A stretch of DNA of 64,000 nucleotides from Panulirus ornatus (lineage: Eukaryota > Arthropoda > Malacostraca > Decapoda > Palinuridae). The stretch spans positions 18,660,393-18,724,392 of the forward strand of contig NC_092228.1 in the NCBI RefSeq assembly GCF_036320965.1, written 5' to 3'. The notes under the pieces are model-generated. The model saw only the letters and a program-made list of their open reading frames with translations. It was not told the DNA's origin and made no database searches. Numbering within the stretch: position 1 is the stretch's first letter; every line of letters starts with the position of its first letter. Both the position numbers and the translations under genes were made by a program. Below, piece after piece: positions 44,731 to 56,216 of this stretch.

Positions 44731-46969
44731 TAAATTTTAGGGAGAATAAAAAGATGTTCTGGAAGGAGGTAAATAAAGTGTGTAAGACAAGGGAGCAAAT
44801 GGGAACTTCAGTGAAGGGCGCAAATGGGGAGGTGATAACAAGTAGTGGTGATGTGAGAAAGAGATGGAGTGAGTATTTTGAAGGTTTGTTGAATGTGTTT
44901 GATGATAGAGTGGCAGATATAGGGTGTTTTGGTCGAGGTGGTGTGCAAAGTGAGAGGGTTAGGGAAAATGATTTGGTAAACAGAGAAGAGGTAGTAAAAG
45001 CTTTGTGGAAGATGAAAGCCGGCAAGGCAGCAGGTTTGGATGGTATTGCAGTGGAATTTATTAAAAAAGGGTGTGACTGTATTGTTGACTGGTTGGTAAG
45101 GTTATTTAATGTATGTATGACTCATGGTGAGGTGCCTGAGGATTGGTGGAATGCATGCATAGTGCCACTGTACAAAGGCAAAGGGGATAAGAGTGAGTGC
45201 TCAAATTACAGAGGTATGAGTTTGTTGAGTATTCCTGGTAAATTATATGGGAGGGTATTGATTGAGAGGGTGAAGGCATGTACAGAGCATCAGACTGGGG
45301 AAGAGCAGTGTGGTTTCAGAAGTGGTAAAGGATGTGTGGATCAGGTGTTTGCTTTGAAGAATGTATGTGAGAAATACTTAGAAAAGCAAATGGATTTTGT
45401 ATGTAGCACTTATGGATCTGGAGAAGGCATATGATAGAATTGATAGAGATGCTCTGTGGAAGGTATTTAGAATATATGGTGTGGGAGGCAAGTTGTTAGA
45501 AGCAGTGAAAAGTTTTTATCGAGGATGTAAGGCATGTGTACGTGTAGGAAGAGAGGAAAGTGATTGGTTCTCAGTGAATGTAGGTTTGCGGCAGGGGTGT
45601 GTGATGTCTCCATGGTTGTTTAATTTGTTTATGGATGGGGTTGTTAGGGAGGTGAATGCAAGAGTTTTGGAAAGAGGGGCAAGTATCCAGTCTGTTGTGG
45701 ATGAGAGAGCTTGGGAAGTGAGTCAGTTGTTGTTCGCTGATGATACAGCGCTGGTGGCGGATTCATGTGAGAAACTGCAGAAGCTGGTGACTGAGTTTGG
45801 TAAAGTGTGTGAAAGAAGAAAGTTAAGAGTAAATGTGAATAAGAGCAAGGTTATTAGGTACAGTAGGGTTGAGGGTCAAGTCAATTGGGAGGTAAGTTTG
45901 AATGGAGAAAAACTGGAGGAAGTAAAGTGTTTTAGACATCTGGGAGTGGATCTGGTAGCGGATGGAACCATGGAAGTGGAAGTGAATCATAGGGTGGGGG
46001 AGGGGGCAAAATCCTGGGAGCCTTGAAGAATGTGTGGAAGTCGAGAACATTATCTCGGAAAGCATAAATGGGTATGTTTGAAGGAATAGTGGTTTCAACA
46101 ATGTTGTATGGTTGCGAGGCATGGGCTATGGATAGAGTTGTGCGCAGGAGGGTGGATGTGCTGGAAATGAGATGTTTGAGGACAATGTGTGGTGTGAGGT
46201 GGTTTGATCGAGTAAGTAATGTAAGGGTAAGAGAGATGTGTGGAAATAAAAAGAGCGTGGTTGAGAGAGCAGAAGAGGGTGTTTTGAAATGGTTTGGGCA
46301 CATGGAGAGAATGAGTGAGGAAAGATTGACAAAGAGGATATATGTGTCGGAGGTGGAGGGAACAAGGAGAAGTGGGAGACCAAATTGGAGGTGGAAAGAT
46401 GGAGTGAAAAAGATTTTGAGTGATCGGGGCCTGAACATGCAGGAGGGTGAAAGGCGGGCAAGGAATAGAGTGAATTGGATCGATGTGGTATACCGGGGTC
46501 GACGTGCTGTCAGTGGATTGAATCAGGGCATGTGAAGCGTCTGGGGTAAACCATGGAAAGTTGTGTGGGGCCTTGATGTGGAAAGGGAGCTGTGGTTTTG
46601 GGCATTATTGCGTGACAGCTGGAGACTGAGTGTGAACGAATGGGGCCTTTGTTGTCTTTTCCTAGTGCTACCTCGCACACATGAGGGGGGAGGGGGATGG
46701 TAGTCCATGTGTGGCGAGGTGGCGATGGGAATGAATAGGGGCAGGCAGTGTAAATTGTGTGCATGGGTATATATGTATGTGTCTGTGTGTGTATATATAT
46801 GTGTACATTGAGATGTATAGGTATGTATATTTGCGTGTGTGGGCGTGTGTGTGTGTGTGTACATTGTGTATGGGGGTGGGTTGTGCCATTTCTTTTGTCT
46901 GTTTCCTCGCGCTACCTCGCAAACGCGGGAGACAGTGACAAAGCAAAATAAATAAAATAAATAAATATT
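44731..46969 (+). mobile_element. young 5'-truncated LINE copy H (plus)
   Basis: Starts at the linker ([16 protein letters not shown]), has full RT ([35 protein letters not shown]) and C-terminus, then a long-form 3' UTR with a (AATA)n tail. Two frameshifts: one base gained near 45395 and one lost near 46010. The stop after VVYRG is changed to CGA, so the frame runs on to [11 protein letters not shown]. It lies in the MIOS upstream intron only ~25 bp from the exon acceptor. Confidence 0.93.
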
Positions 46970-47190
46970 AGGGGATGGGGAGAAAGAATACTTCCCATGT
47001 ATTCCCTGCATGTTGAAGAAGGCAACTTAAAGGGGAGGGAGCGTGAGGCTGGAAATCCTCCCCTTCCATTTTTTATTTTTCCAAAAGAAGGAACAGAGAA
47101 GGGGGTCAAGTGAGGATATTCCCTCTAAGGCACAGTCCTCTGTTCTTAATACTACCTTGCTAATTTGGGAAATGGCAAATATGTATGAAA
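46970..47190 (+). mobile_element. SINE-like element made of LINE ends, copy 1
   Basis: Head GAGAAAGAATACTTCCCATG, then GGGAGCGTGAGGCTGGAAAT, and a tail block CTACCTTGCTAATTTGGGAA. The head matches the LINE 5' UTR and the tail the LINE 3' end, with the coding region absent. It directly follows the tail of copy H. More diverged than the copy at 59904. Confidence 0.75.
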
Positions 47191-47334
47191 TAAATTAGCA
47201 TGTATAACATGTATAAGAGCATACATAAACTGCATGAACAAACTACACATCCTCATAACACCTATTAGCACCAGATTTTGAGAAGAAAAAGAAAAACCTT
47301 TGTAGGTATTAGTTGCTAAGCAGCCAATGACCAC

Positions 47335-47800
47335 GACCAGCCTGGGCATTGGGAGGGTTAGTGACGGGTATGCAGTAAGTTAGCACTTCACTGGTTGTCA
47401 AGTTGCATTCCTGTAACCCAAGTAGCTGTCTTTTTTTCTGCCTTACCCACATGAGGACTACTGGCACTCTTTCCACAAACATACAATCTCTCCTTGTCAC
47501 ACATAACATTCTTTGTAATGTGGTAAGTGTTATGTGCAAGCCCTGCTTTTTGGGAAAATGATAGGAGCAACAGACAGTAGCAGTAGGTAAGAACATTTAG
47601 GTAGGAGCATTAATAAGAAGTAGTAGGTAGGAACATTAGGCAGGAGCATTAGGTAGAAGTAGTCAGTACGAACACAGGTAGAAGCCGCAGCCTATCAAGG
47701 GTGAGGTACTAAAGGATAAGAAGTGGCACTAGAGTTTACTAGGTATTGAGACTATTGCAGAAAGGAACAGGCACCAGAGATATATACAGACAGAAAACCT
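47335..47800 (-). repeat. interspersed repeat with internal tandem units, copy 2
   Basis: Reverse complement of the 13360-13905 repeat: shared blocks include GTTGTCAAG..., ACATACAATCTCTCCTTGTC and the GTAGGAACATTAGG units (here five or six imperfect copies at 47580-47690). A plus-strand (AG)-rich unique end follows. Function unknown. Confidence 0.7.
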
Positions 47801-47899
47801 TAGTATTCTCCACAAATACTTCATCTACTCTTACTTAAACTGAGCATCGCCTGACTGGTCATCCTACCTGCCAAAAGCAAATACAACACCTGCAAATCA

Positions 47900-48018
47900 T
47901 AAAAAAAAAAAAAAAAAAAAAAAACAATGAGAACAATCACCAGCCATAAACAGTCATCTGTACAAAGAAAAAATACAATCACCAGCCACGAACATTCATC
48001 TGTACAAGGAAAAAATAC
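47900..48018 (+). repeat. poly-A run and a 42-bp tandem duplication
   Basis: A run of about 23 A at 47900-47923, then two ~42-bp units each beginning AATCACCAGCCA and containing TCATCTGTACAA. Confidence 0.8.
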
Positions 48019-49009
48019 TTAATACTTCTAATAAAATCTTAATATGCTCATAATCAATCTTTTGCCAAAGAACTTAACCCTTCCAAATGAAACCATTTCA
48101 TAACCACCATAAATCCTCAAGTAGAAGTGAAATGCTTTACCCTAATTCATACTTCAGCAACCTAAACTTATAGATACCCCCCTCCCCAACAACAACAAAA
48201 AAATACGAGTATTTGGAAAACTGTGACATTAATGAAACTTTCCTGAAAACATTGGAATTCATATAACCTTTGAAATATGGTAAAAGTCTACAACAGGTCT
48301 GATATATTAGTTTATGTTATGGTATCTTTGTTGTAATGGTAAGGAATGATATAAGAGTGTAGGATTTTGCTTTAGTACCCTTTAAAATTATATTTTGATA
48401 TCAAATTAACTCATTAGTGGTACAGTCATGAGGGACAGAAAATGTGGGGATAAGTGATAATATAAAACTGTAAAATATGGAAATCAAATAATATGCACTT
48501 TCAATGTTTAATGACTGCATGTGATGATCTAAATATCAATATAAATTCTTTGAAAATTTTCCTGTATTCCAGTTATATCCCCATGTTCTTTCATTTGGTT
48601 GACAATGTAAGTAGTAAATACAGATGTCTACAGTGATATAAGAATCGGAACTTGTGTGGACAGGTCTCATAAGGATTATTTAGAACCTTAAACTAATGTA
48701 GACATCTGAACTCACCTATCACATTCGCAGAACTCGGATTAATTCAGATTCAAATGTTAGACGGCATGGAGGCATTCACTGGAATGCATAAATGATAAAG
48801 GATAATAGGCATTTCTACACTCTACAGGCAAGTTTGCCTGTTTTGCTACACATCAATTGCTTTATATACAACTATATGAACCAATTAATGCTCTAAAGAA
48901 TCTGAACAAGCACCAGGACAATGTTTTTGGTCAACCATCTGCAATTAGAAAATCATGTCGGGATGCCACTGTTTATTCCATGCAAGATTTTAATGAAAGT
49001 GTTATGAAT
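48019..49009. other. non-coding, nothing recognised
   Basis: AT-rich sequence in the presumed upstream MIOS intron. A 60-codon plus ORF (48857-49039) has no recognised motif. Confidence 0.45.
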
Positions 49010-49123
49010 GCACCATTCAAATTGTCCAATGGTGATTGAGTTTTTTCCCTAAGATTCCCCTATGCATCATTCAAACTGTCCAATGTTGATTGAGTTTTTC
49101 CCCAAGATTCCCCTATACCTCAA
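49009..49123 (+). repeat. ~57-bp tandem duplication
   Basis: Two units containing ATTCAAATTGTCCAATGGTG / ATTCAAACTGTCCAATGTTG and AAGATTCCCCTAT, about 90 percent alike by eye. Confidence 0.8.
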
Positions 49124-49609
49124 AGCCCTGCCCACTTTACAAAAGGTTGAAACAGATGGTGTTACACCTGAAATCGCACACCTTATGCCACTTCTACACA
49201 CTGTAAAGATGAATTCCTGAAAATTTTGGTGATTTCTATCTTCTAGAAAGGTGGCAGCAGTAAACTTGAAACTTACTGAAAATATAATCTATTATGTCCA
49301 TTGTATGCAATAAGGCCATAAACTAAACATTCTTTTCCAACTGGATTTTTTCTTGTTTCATCCAGTGGATGCCAAAATGTTTGGTAAAGTTTCAAAATAC
49401 AGCTGCATTAAGTTACAAACTAAAACACTGTTCATATCATTATGTTTTTAATATATAATATTCTGCTGTAAGGTCTGATGCTTTACCTGAAATGTACTCT
49501 AGTACATTCTTCTGATTAACAATGAGGTTTATGACAATACTAAAAGGAGTAATTAAGTTTGAAGTCACTGAAATGTACACAATTTGACATCATTGTTACT
49601 TAATATCTT

Positions 49610-49748
49610 TCATTATTAGATTTTATTTTATTTATTTATTTTCCTTTGTCGCTGTCTCCCGCGTTAGCAAGGTAGCGCAAGGAAACAGACGAAAGGATGG
49701 CCCAACCCACCCACATACACATGTATAAACATACACGTCATTATTAGA
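49610..49748 (-). mobile_element. LINE insertion reduced to ~115 bp of 3' UTR, with duplication
   Basis: A (TTTA)n antisense tail followed by TTTGTCGCTGTCTCCCGCG...ATACACGTCA only. Flanked by TCATTATTAGA at 49610-49620 and 49738-49748. The host DNA is itself a ~75-bp direct duplication (about 49594-49795 minus the insertion, and 49795-49870), and only the first unit carries the insertion. Confidence 0.88.
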
Positions 49749-49870
49749 TGTCTGTAAAAAGTATTACATTCATTGATGGATAATTACTATCTCTTGTTAC
49801 TTAATCTCTTTCATTATTAGAAGTCTGTAAAAAGATATTACATTCATTGATGGATAATTACTGTCTCCTG

Positions 49871-50304
49871 TAAATGATCTTTTCTCATATTCAATTACCT
49901 ATTTTCTTGAAACAATGGGTTTTGAGCAGAACAGAACACTAATGAAAAAGACCAGATAAACTGACCGCATTCTTGCTGTAAAATTATAAAACTTTTGCCA
50001 TGCTTATATGCTTCCAGTGTCAATCTTGACTGATTACAACACTTTACAATTAGGTGTAATATGAGAATGACCACAGTGAGAGATCTCGAGGTGGATCATT
50101 ATATTGTGCATTTATAAAAAAAGCTTTGAAAGGTTCATCTTTAAAAGACCTTAAAAGAATACTACAGACCAAATCCACCACTTCCTTCTCCAGGTTGAAC
50201 AGCTGTACAGGACATTACAACCATTCATATTCAATCCGTGATCTTTTTTAGATTAATCTAAGCTATGCTGTTATACTATACTATGCTATGCCATGCCATA
50301 CTAT
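49871..50304. other. non-coding, nothing recognised
   Basis: AT-rich sequence; a short imperfect repeat of CTATGCTATGCC-type units at 50262-50310. Confidence 0.45.
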
Positions 50305-50440
50305 GCTTTTTTTTATGGTGGAAGCTCCTGTTATGGAGAAAAGTCCACATCACGGCCGGGGTTGAAATGAAATAAAGGGAACTTGATCAAGGGAAAAAAA
50401 GGACTAGGGAAAGTACTTGAGAATTTATGGTCTGATTAAC
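50305..50440 (+). repeat. dispersed repeat, copy 1
   Basis: Shares GGAAGCTCCTGTTATGGA-, GTCCACATCACGGC- and GGGAAAGTACTTGAGAA-type blocks with 63395-63500. No reading frame is evident. Possibly a SINE or an LTR/DNA-element remnant. Confidence 0.55.
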
Positions 50441-50666
50441 ATGTGCTAAATCTATACATATACTTTACTTGTCTTAACCTTACAATATTCCTCACTTCCA
50501 TGCCCTCCCCCTCTGTGGATACATAACCTTGTGTCACTTAGAGCAGTAATACAAGAGCTCCACCACTATAGTTCAGGCCTAATAAATACCATATGAAAAG
50601 CCTGTGAAATGAGTTTTAACCAAATCTCCAAGTTATTTCTGGGGTGCCAATAAATCGGAACTTTAC

Positions 50667-51060
50667 CCTTTGACGTTATTCAACCGCACAATTTCCTCGT
50701 CTTATAACCCTCGTCACTACCAAGTTATCTATCATCCTAAGATTGCGAGGTTCCCTCATGACGCAGCTCCTCTTCATTCTGCACTCTACACACAACACAG
50801 CCCCGATCCAACAAACTGTTCCACAATCCAGAACGAATGACGCAGCGGCGATACACGGGTAAATCAACCACCAAATTTTAAAAGTCAATTTCTACTGTAC
50901 CCGAAATAAGTTGTAACCAATAGCAACAGACCGCTTCTGGTTTGAAGTCCGTTGTTTACATTTGATCAGCTGATCCCACAAGCTGCTCCTCCTCCTCCAC
51001 CACCTCCTCCACCCTCGTCACCAATCCAGCAGAAAATATAGCTTTAACCCTGTAGACACT
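50667..51060 (-). promoter_or_regulatory. possible MIOS promoter / first non-coding exon
   Basis: This stretch is more GC- and CpG-rich than its surroundings. It holds a CCAAT-type sequence (50919-50924 region), a 12-bp palindrome GATCAGCTGATC near 50964, a GGA/GGT-rich run on the minus strand, and on the minus strand a possible splice donor AAGG|GTAAAG at 50666/50667. It lies about 6 kb upstream of the MIOS start-codon exon, which itself seems to begin at an acceptor. A 70-codon minus-strand ORF here resembles nothing I know. Assignment is inference. Confidence 0.3.
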
Positions 51061-51279
51061 TTTATGACAACTTAAGAAACACCAAGTATAGATACATAGA
51101 ATTTAAATATATATATAAACAAAATTTCCTATGATTTCAAATTAAATACTAATAATAAATGTCGGGATGAGAAATCTTCATCGGTTGCTGGATCTTAACT
51201 AGTTAATGTACTGTAACGATGTAACGAACGCATTTGAAGCTGTTTATTTCTCCGCATTACTAAACCTACTAGAATTTGT

Positions 51280-51317
51280 CATTATAATAATGATAATGAA
51301 AATTATCATTATTATTA

Positions 51318-51348
<31 letters not shown>

Positions 51349-51372
51349 CATTATTATTATTATTATTATCCT
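51280..51372 (+). repeat. (ATT)n imperfect microsatellite
   Basis: Runs of ATT interrupted by ATC. Long apparent ORFs of poly-I or poly-N here are artefacts. Confidence 0.95.
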
Positions 51373-51900
51373 GTATTCTTACTTGTGCTGCATGGCTTTG
51401 GAAGTGCAATTCTGCACAAAAAGTCCTGTTTGTTACATGTGTCAAATTCTCTACTGGTGTACCACTGTACTTACATGTCTCGTGTTCTCTGATGACTGAA
51501 ATTCTACACATTAGAAGAATTACAACTTTGGTGTTTATCTTCAACGGTGTCTTTCATTAGAATGAATAGTTCCTCATTCTTATTAACCGATTCACTCCAT
51601 CATGCTTTTCTTTGTTTGCTTGTCAGTAGGTTGTTCTTGTGCTTGTCTTACCTTACCATGCTGCCCATCACATTATGTGGTCAAATGCTTTACTTGGGCA
51701 AAAAAATTAAAAGTTTAATATTACATCTCATACATGAACAGTTGAATGTACTCGATATCGAGTTGTGAGTAGCTGAATTAATTGTATTTAAGTGTATGGC
51801 AGTAAGTGTATACTGTCTAATATTAAAGAAAAACTGGGTTAAAGACATTACCCAATACAGTAAGTTTGACTTATCTATCATCTTATGTCCCTCAAATAAT

Positions 51901-51902
<2 letters not shown>
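51373..51902. other. non-coding, nothing recognised
   Basis: AT-rich sequence between the (ATT)n tract and the (TA)n tract; no recognised motif. Confidence 0.45.
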
Positions 51903-51982
<80 letters not shown>

Positions 51983-53933
51983 TTTGCTTTGTCGCTGTCT
52001 CCCGCGTTTGCGAGGTAGCGCAAGGAAACAGACGAAAGAAATGGCCCAACCCACCCCCATACACATGTATATACATACGTCCACACACGCAAATATACAT
52101 ACCTACGCAGCTTTCCATGCTTTACCCCAGACGCTTCACACGCCCTGATTCAATCCACTGACAGCACGTCAACCCCGGTATACCACATCGACTACTTCAC
52201 TCTATTCCTTGCCCGCCTTTCACCCTCCTGCATGTTCAGGCCCCGATCACACAAAATCTTTTTCACTCCATCTTTCCACCTCCAATTTGGTCTCCCACTT
52301 CTCCTCGTTCCCTCCACCTCCTACACATATATCCACTTGGTCAATCTTTCTTCACTCATTCTCTCCATGTGCCCAAACCATTTCAAAACACCCTCTTCTG
52401 CTCTCTCAACCACGCTCTTTTTATTTCCACACATCTCTCTTACCCTTACGTTACTTACTCGATCAAACCACCTCACACCACACATTGTCCTCAAACATCT
52501 CATTTCCAGCACATCCATCCTCCTGCGCACAACTCTATCCATAGCCCACGCCTCGCAACCATACAACATTGTTGGAACCACTATTCCTTCAAACATACCC
52601 ATTTTTGCTTTCCGAGATAATGTTCTCGACTTCCACACATTCTTCAAGGCTCCCAGGATTTTCGCCCCCTCCCCCACCCTATGATCCACTTCCGCTTCCA
52701 TGGTTCCATCCACTGCCAGATCCACTCCCAGATATCTAAAACACTTTACTTCCTCCAGTGTTTCTCCATTCAAACTTACCTTCCAATTGACTTGGCCCTC
52801 AACCCTACTGTACCTAATTACCTTGCTCTTATTCACATTTACTCTTAACTTTCTTCTTTCACACACTTTACCAAATTCAGTCACCAGCTTCTGCAGTTTC
52901 TCACATGAATCAGCCACCAGCGATGTATCATCAGCGAACAACAACTGACTTACTTCCCAAGCTCTCTCATCCCCAACAGACTTCATACTTGCCCCTCTTT
53001 CCAAAACTCTTGCATTCACCTCCCTAACAACCCCATCCATAAACAAATTAAACAACCATGGAGACATCACACATCCCTGCCGCACACCTACATTCACTGA
53101 GAACCAATCACTTTCCTCTCTTCCTACACGTACACATGCCTTACATCCTCGATAAAAACTTTTCACTGCTTCTAACAACTTGCCTCCCACACCATATATT
53201 CTTAATACCTTCCACAGAGCATCTCTATCAACTCTATCATATGCCTTCTCCAGATCCATAAATGCTACATACAAATCCATTTGCTTTTCTAAGTATTTCT
53301 CACATACATTCTTCAAAGTAAACACCTGATCCACACATCCTCTACCACTTCTAAAACCACACTGCTCTTCCCCAATCTGATGCGCTGTACATGCCTTCAC
53401 CTTCTCAATCAATACCCTCCCATATAATTTACCAGGAATACTCAACAAACTTATAGCTCTCTAATTTGAGCACTCACTCTTATCCCCTTTGCCTTTGTAC
53501 AAAGGCACTATGCACGCATTCCGCCAATCCTCACCCACCTCACCATGAGTCATACATACATTGAATAACCTTACCAACCAGTCAATAATACAGTCACCCC
53601 CTTTTTTAATAAATTCCACTGCAATACCATCCAAACCTGCTGCCTTGCCGGCTTTCATCTTCCGCAAAGCTTTTACTACCTCTTCTCTGTTTACCAAATC
53701 ATTTTCCGTAACCCTCTCACTTTGCACACCACCTCGACCAAAACACCCTATATCTGCCATTCTATCATCAAACACATTCAACAAACCTTCAAAATACTCA
53801 CTCCATCTCCTTCTCACATCACCACTACTTGTTATCACCTCCCCATTTGCGCCCTTCACTGAAGTGCCCATTTGCTCCCTTGTCTTACGCACTTTATTTA
53901 CCTCCTTGCAGAACATCTTTTTATTCTCCCTAA

Positions 53934-53936
<3 letters not shown>
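51903..53936 (-). mobile_element. young 5'-truncated LINE copy I between (TA)n tracts
   Basis: (TA)n 51903-51964, poly-T 51965-51985, short-form 3' UTR to ~52190, then C-terminal and RT frame (52321-53448) and linker/fingers (53461-53916) up to [13 protein letters not shown] codons at 53936. One in-frame TAG at ~53466 replaces the Tyr of NYRGISLL; other changes are substitutions. Right of it the (TA)n tract resumes, so the element appears to have landed inside a TA microsatellite. Confidence 0.92.

Positions 53937-53938
<2 letters not shown>

Positions 53939-54011
<73 letters not shown>
53939..54011 (+). repeat. (TA)n microsatellite
   Basis: About 36 TA units adjoining the 5' end of LINE copy I and leading into a Penelope-like remnant. 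Confidence 0.95.
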
Positions 54012-54013
<2 letters not shown>

Positions 54014-54084
54014 CAACAGGTCACAATGGTGCGCGTGATCTAGTACTTATTGATAACCTCGAGGAAAATGAAACACGATAAGTT

Positions 54085-54125
54085 CCTAACTGCACTGTCG
54101 TGAAATTACCACTATCGTCAGAGGA
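54085..54125 (-). ncRNA. decayed hammerhead-ribozyme-like motif of a Penelope-like element
   Basis: On the minus strand CTGACGA (54121-54115) is followed by a possible short stem GTGGTAATTTCAC (54112-54100) and GACA (54099-54096), then GTGCAGTTAGGAACTTATCG. This has the layout of a minimal hammerhead (CTGATGA, stem II, GAAA), with one change in each core block. Penelope-like retroelements are known to carry such ribozymes in their terminal repeats. It lies 3' of, and on the same strand as, the GIY-YIG fragment at 54373-54618. Activity is unlikely with these core changes. Confidence 0.5.
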
Positions 54126-54372
54126 GGCAGAGAATAATGAGACAGAAGACTAACGACCTTCAATTGATATACAAAGAAGAGGCGCAGCGAAGACGCCGTT
54201 CGCAAACAAGCGTTTCCGGTTGGTCGTGTTCGGATTGGTGGTGTTCGTGTGTGTCACCATCCCTGTCATAAAACTTTATTATGTAGACAGAACTGGCAAC
54301 CGTTTATCAATTTTGCCGACAAACAAATCTATCCAGGTTGTATAGACCTTCACAAAAATTCATGTCACAATT

Positions 54373-54618
54373 CTATGTGTATCTACTAAGAGAAGATTCA
54401 GTGATATTTCTCTTGGTCAAGGAGTTACAGTTGATAATCGAATTAGCGTTACTCCAGCCAATACCGTGGTCATGATTTTTAACATGATTAAACAAAGTAT
54501 TTGATTCTTGTCCTGTTCTAACAGTATATTCATGCCGCTTAAGTCTAACACAGAGATCCTTATCATTCTGCCCAATATAAAACATTACGTTCTCGCACAC
54601 ACGCATAACAGTCTTCAT
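54373..54618 (-). pseudogene. Penelope-like element GIY-YIG endonuclease fragment
   Basis: The frame reads NVMFYIGQNDKDLCVRLKRH, then EYTVRTGQESNTLFNHV, NHDHGIGWSNANSII and TKRNITESSL. The spacing of YIG-x-T/N-x-R/K-x-L-x-x-R-L-x-E/R-H, the RTG region and the N-I-x-E-S ending is that of the GIY-YIG domain at the C terminus of Penelope-like retroelement proteins. The RT domain is absent; upstream sequence (54619 on) is LINE. About 80 codons remain, with no intact element around. Confidence 0.75.
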
Positions 54619-55420
54619 AAAAACTCACTGCTCTTAGTCGCTTTCTTCCCACACCATTTACCATTCGTCAGACCATCCACAAGGCATCTCTTTCGTCAAC
54701 CCTCTCTTCTACTTTCTCATGATCCATAAATATCAAATAAAAATCCATCTACTTTTATAAGAACTTTTAATTCATTTGTTACTAAGTATTTCTCAAACAT
54801 ACATTCGTTAAAACAAAGACCTGAGCATCCACACATCCTCTACCACTCCTGACACCACGTTGTTCCATCCCAAGCTGATCCTCTGTACATGCCTTCGCCC
54901 TCTCAATCAATACCCTCCTATAAATTCTACCAGGTGGTTCACTCAATCTTATATCCCTTTAGTTCAATCACTCAGCTTTCTCTCCTTTGCCTTTATACAA
55001 AGACACCGTGACTGCTGCACTCCGCCAGTTAACCAATCAACAACACCGTCACAATATTTCTTAAGTATTTAAATCCAGCATCTTCCTTTCTAGTCACCTT
55101 GCCGGATTTCATTTTAAACAAGGTTTCCACCACCTCTTCCCTCATCACCGAAACAACTTTCCATACATCATAATTATCAGTCACACTCAACTATCCTTCA
55201 AAATACTCACTCCATCTCACTGAACCTCGCTATCGCAGGAAACGGCGATCAAGTAAGGGAATATAGAAAACAGACAAGAAAGACCACAGTCGTTCACACA
55301 GTCTCTGGCCGTCGTTTGCGTTGCGTTGGGTCCACGGCTCCCTGTCCACGTGCACAGAACTTTCCATGGTTTGCCCCAAACATTTCACTTGCTCCGGTTC
55401 AGTCTAATGACAGCACGTCA
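54619..55420 (-). mobile_element. old LINE RT fragment and an old 3' end (minus)
   Basis: 54619-55225 matches the RT palm and fingers in minus orientation with many frameshifts (PTIFxLVKxFx, then SNYRGI-like region). 55226-55420 is a separate old-type 3' UTR (CGCTATCGCAGGAAACGGCG to CAGTCTAATGACAGCACGTC). Strongly decayed. Confidence 0.75.
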
Positions 55421-56185
55421 ACATACATATATACACATGTACATTATTCATAGTCTGCTTTTATTCAATCCCATCGCTACCCCGCCACACATGAAATAAC
55501 AACCCTCTCCCCCCCAAATGTGCGCGAGGTAGCGCTAGGAAAAGACAACAAAGGCCACATTCGTTCACACTCAGTCTCTAGCTGTCATGTAATAATGCAC
55601 CGAAACCACAGCTCCCTTTCCACATCCAGGCCCCACACAACTTTCCATGGTTTACCCCACACGCTTCACATGCCCTTGTTCAATCCATTGACAGCACGTC
55701 GACCCCGGTATACCACATCGTTCCAATTCACTCTATTCCTTGCACGCCTTTCACCCTTCTGCATGTCCAGGCCCCGATCACTCAAAATCTTTTTCACTCC
55801 ATCTTTCCACCTCCAATTTGGTCTCCCACTTCTCCTCGTTCCCTCCACCTCTGACATATATATCCTCTTGGTCAATCTTTCCTCACTCATTCTCTCCATG
55901 TGACCAAACCATTTCAAAACACCCTCTTCTGCTCTCTCAACCACACTCTTTTTATTACCACACATCTCTCTTACCCTATTATTACTTACTCGATCAAACC
56001 ACCTCACACCACATATTGTCCTCAAACATCTCATTTCCAGCACATCCACCCTCCTCAGCACAACTCTATCCATAGCCCACGCCTCGCAACCATATAACAT
56101 TGTTGGAACCACTATTCCTTCAAACATACCCATTTTTGCTTTCCGGGATAATGTTCCCGACTTCCACACATTCTTCAACGCTCCC

Positions 56186-56186
<1 letters not shown>
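55421..56186 (-). mobile_element. 5'-truncated LINE copy D (minus)
   Basis: Long-form 3' UTR (55421-55665) followed by an open C-terminal frame (55666-56186) from [13 protein letters not shown] to [12 protein letters not shown]; the stop after VVYRG is again CGA. It ends at a short (TA)n where copy E's tail begins. Confidence 0.9.

Positions 56187-56216
<30 letters not shown>

Noticed and set aside
50676..50888. 70-codon minus ORF near the possible MIOS promoter
   Set aside because: No recognised motif and no start-codon context; more likely part of an untranslated first exon or promoter.
51206..51544. Poly-Ile and poly-Asn ORFs, and the IYIYIY ORFs at 51.8-52.1, 53.9-54.0 and 59.7-60.4 kb
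   Set aside because: Translations of (ATT)n and (TA)n microsatellites.
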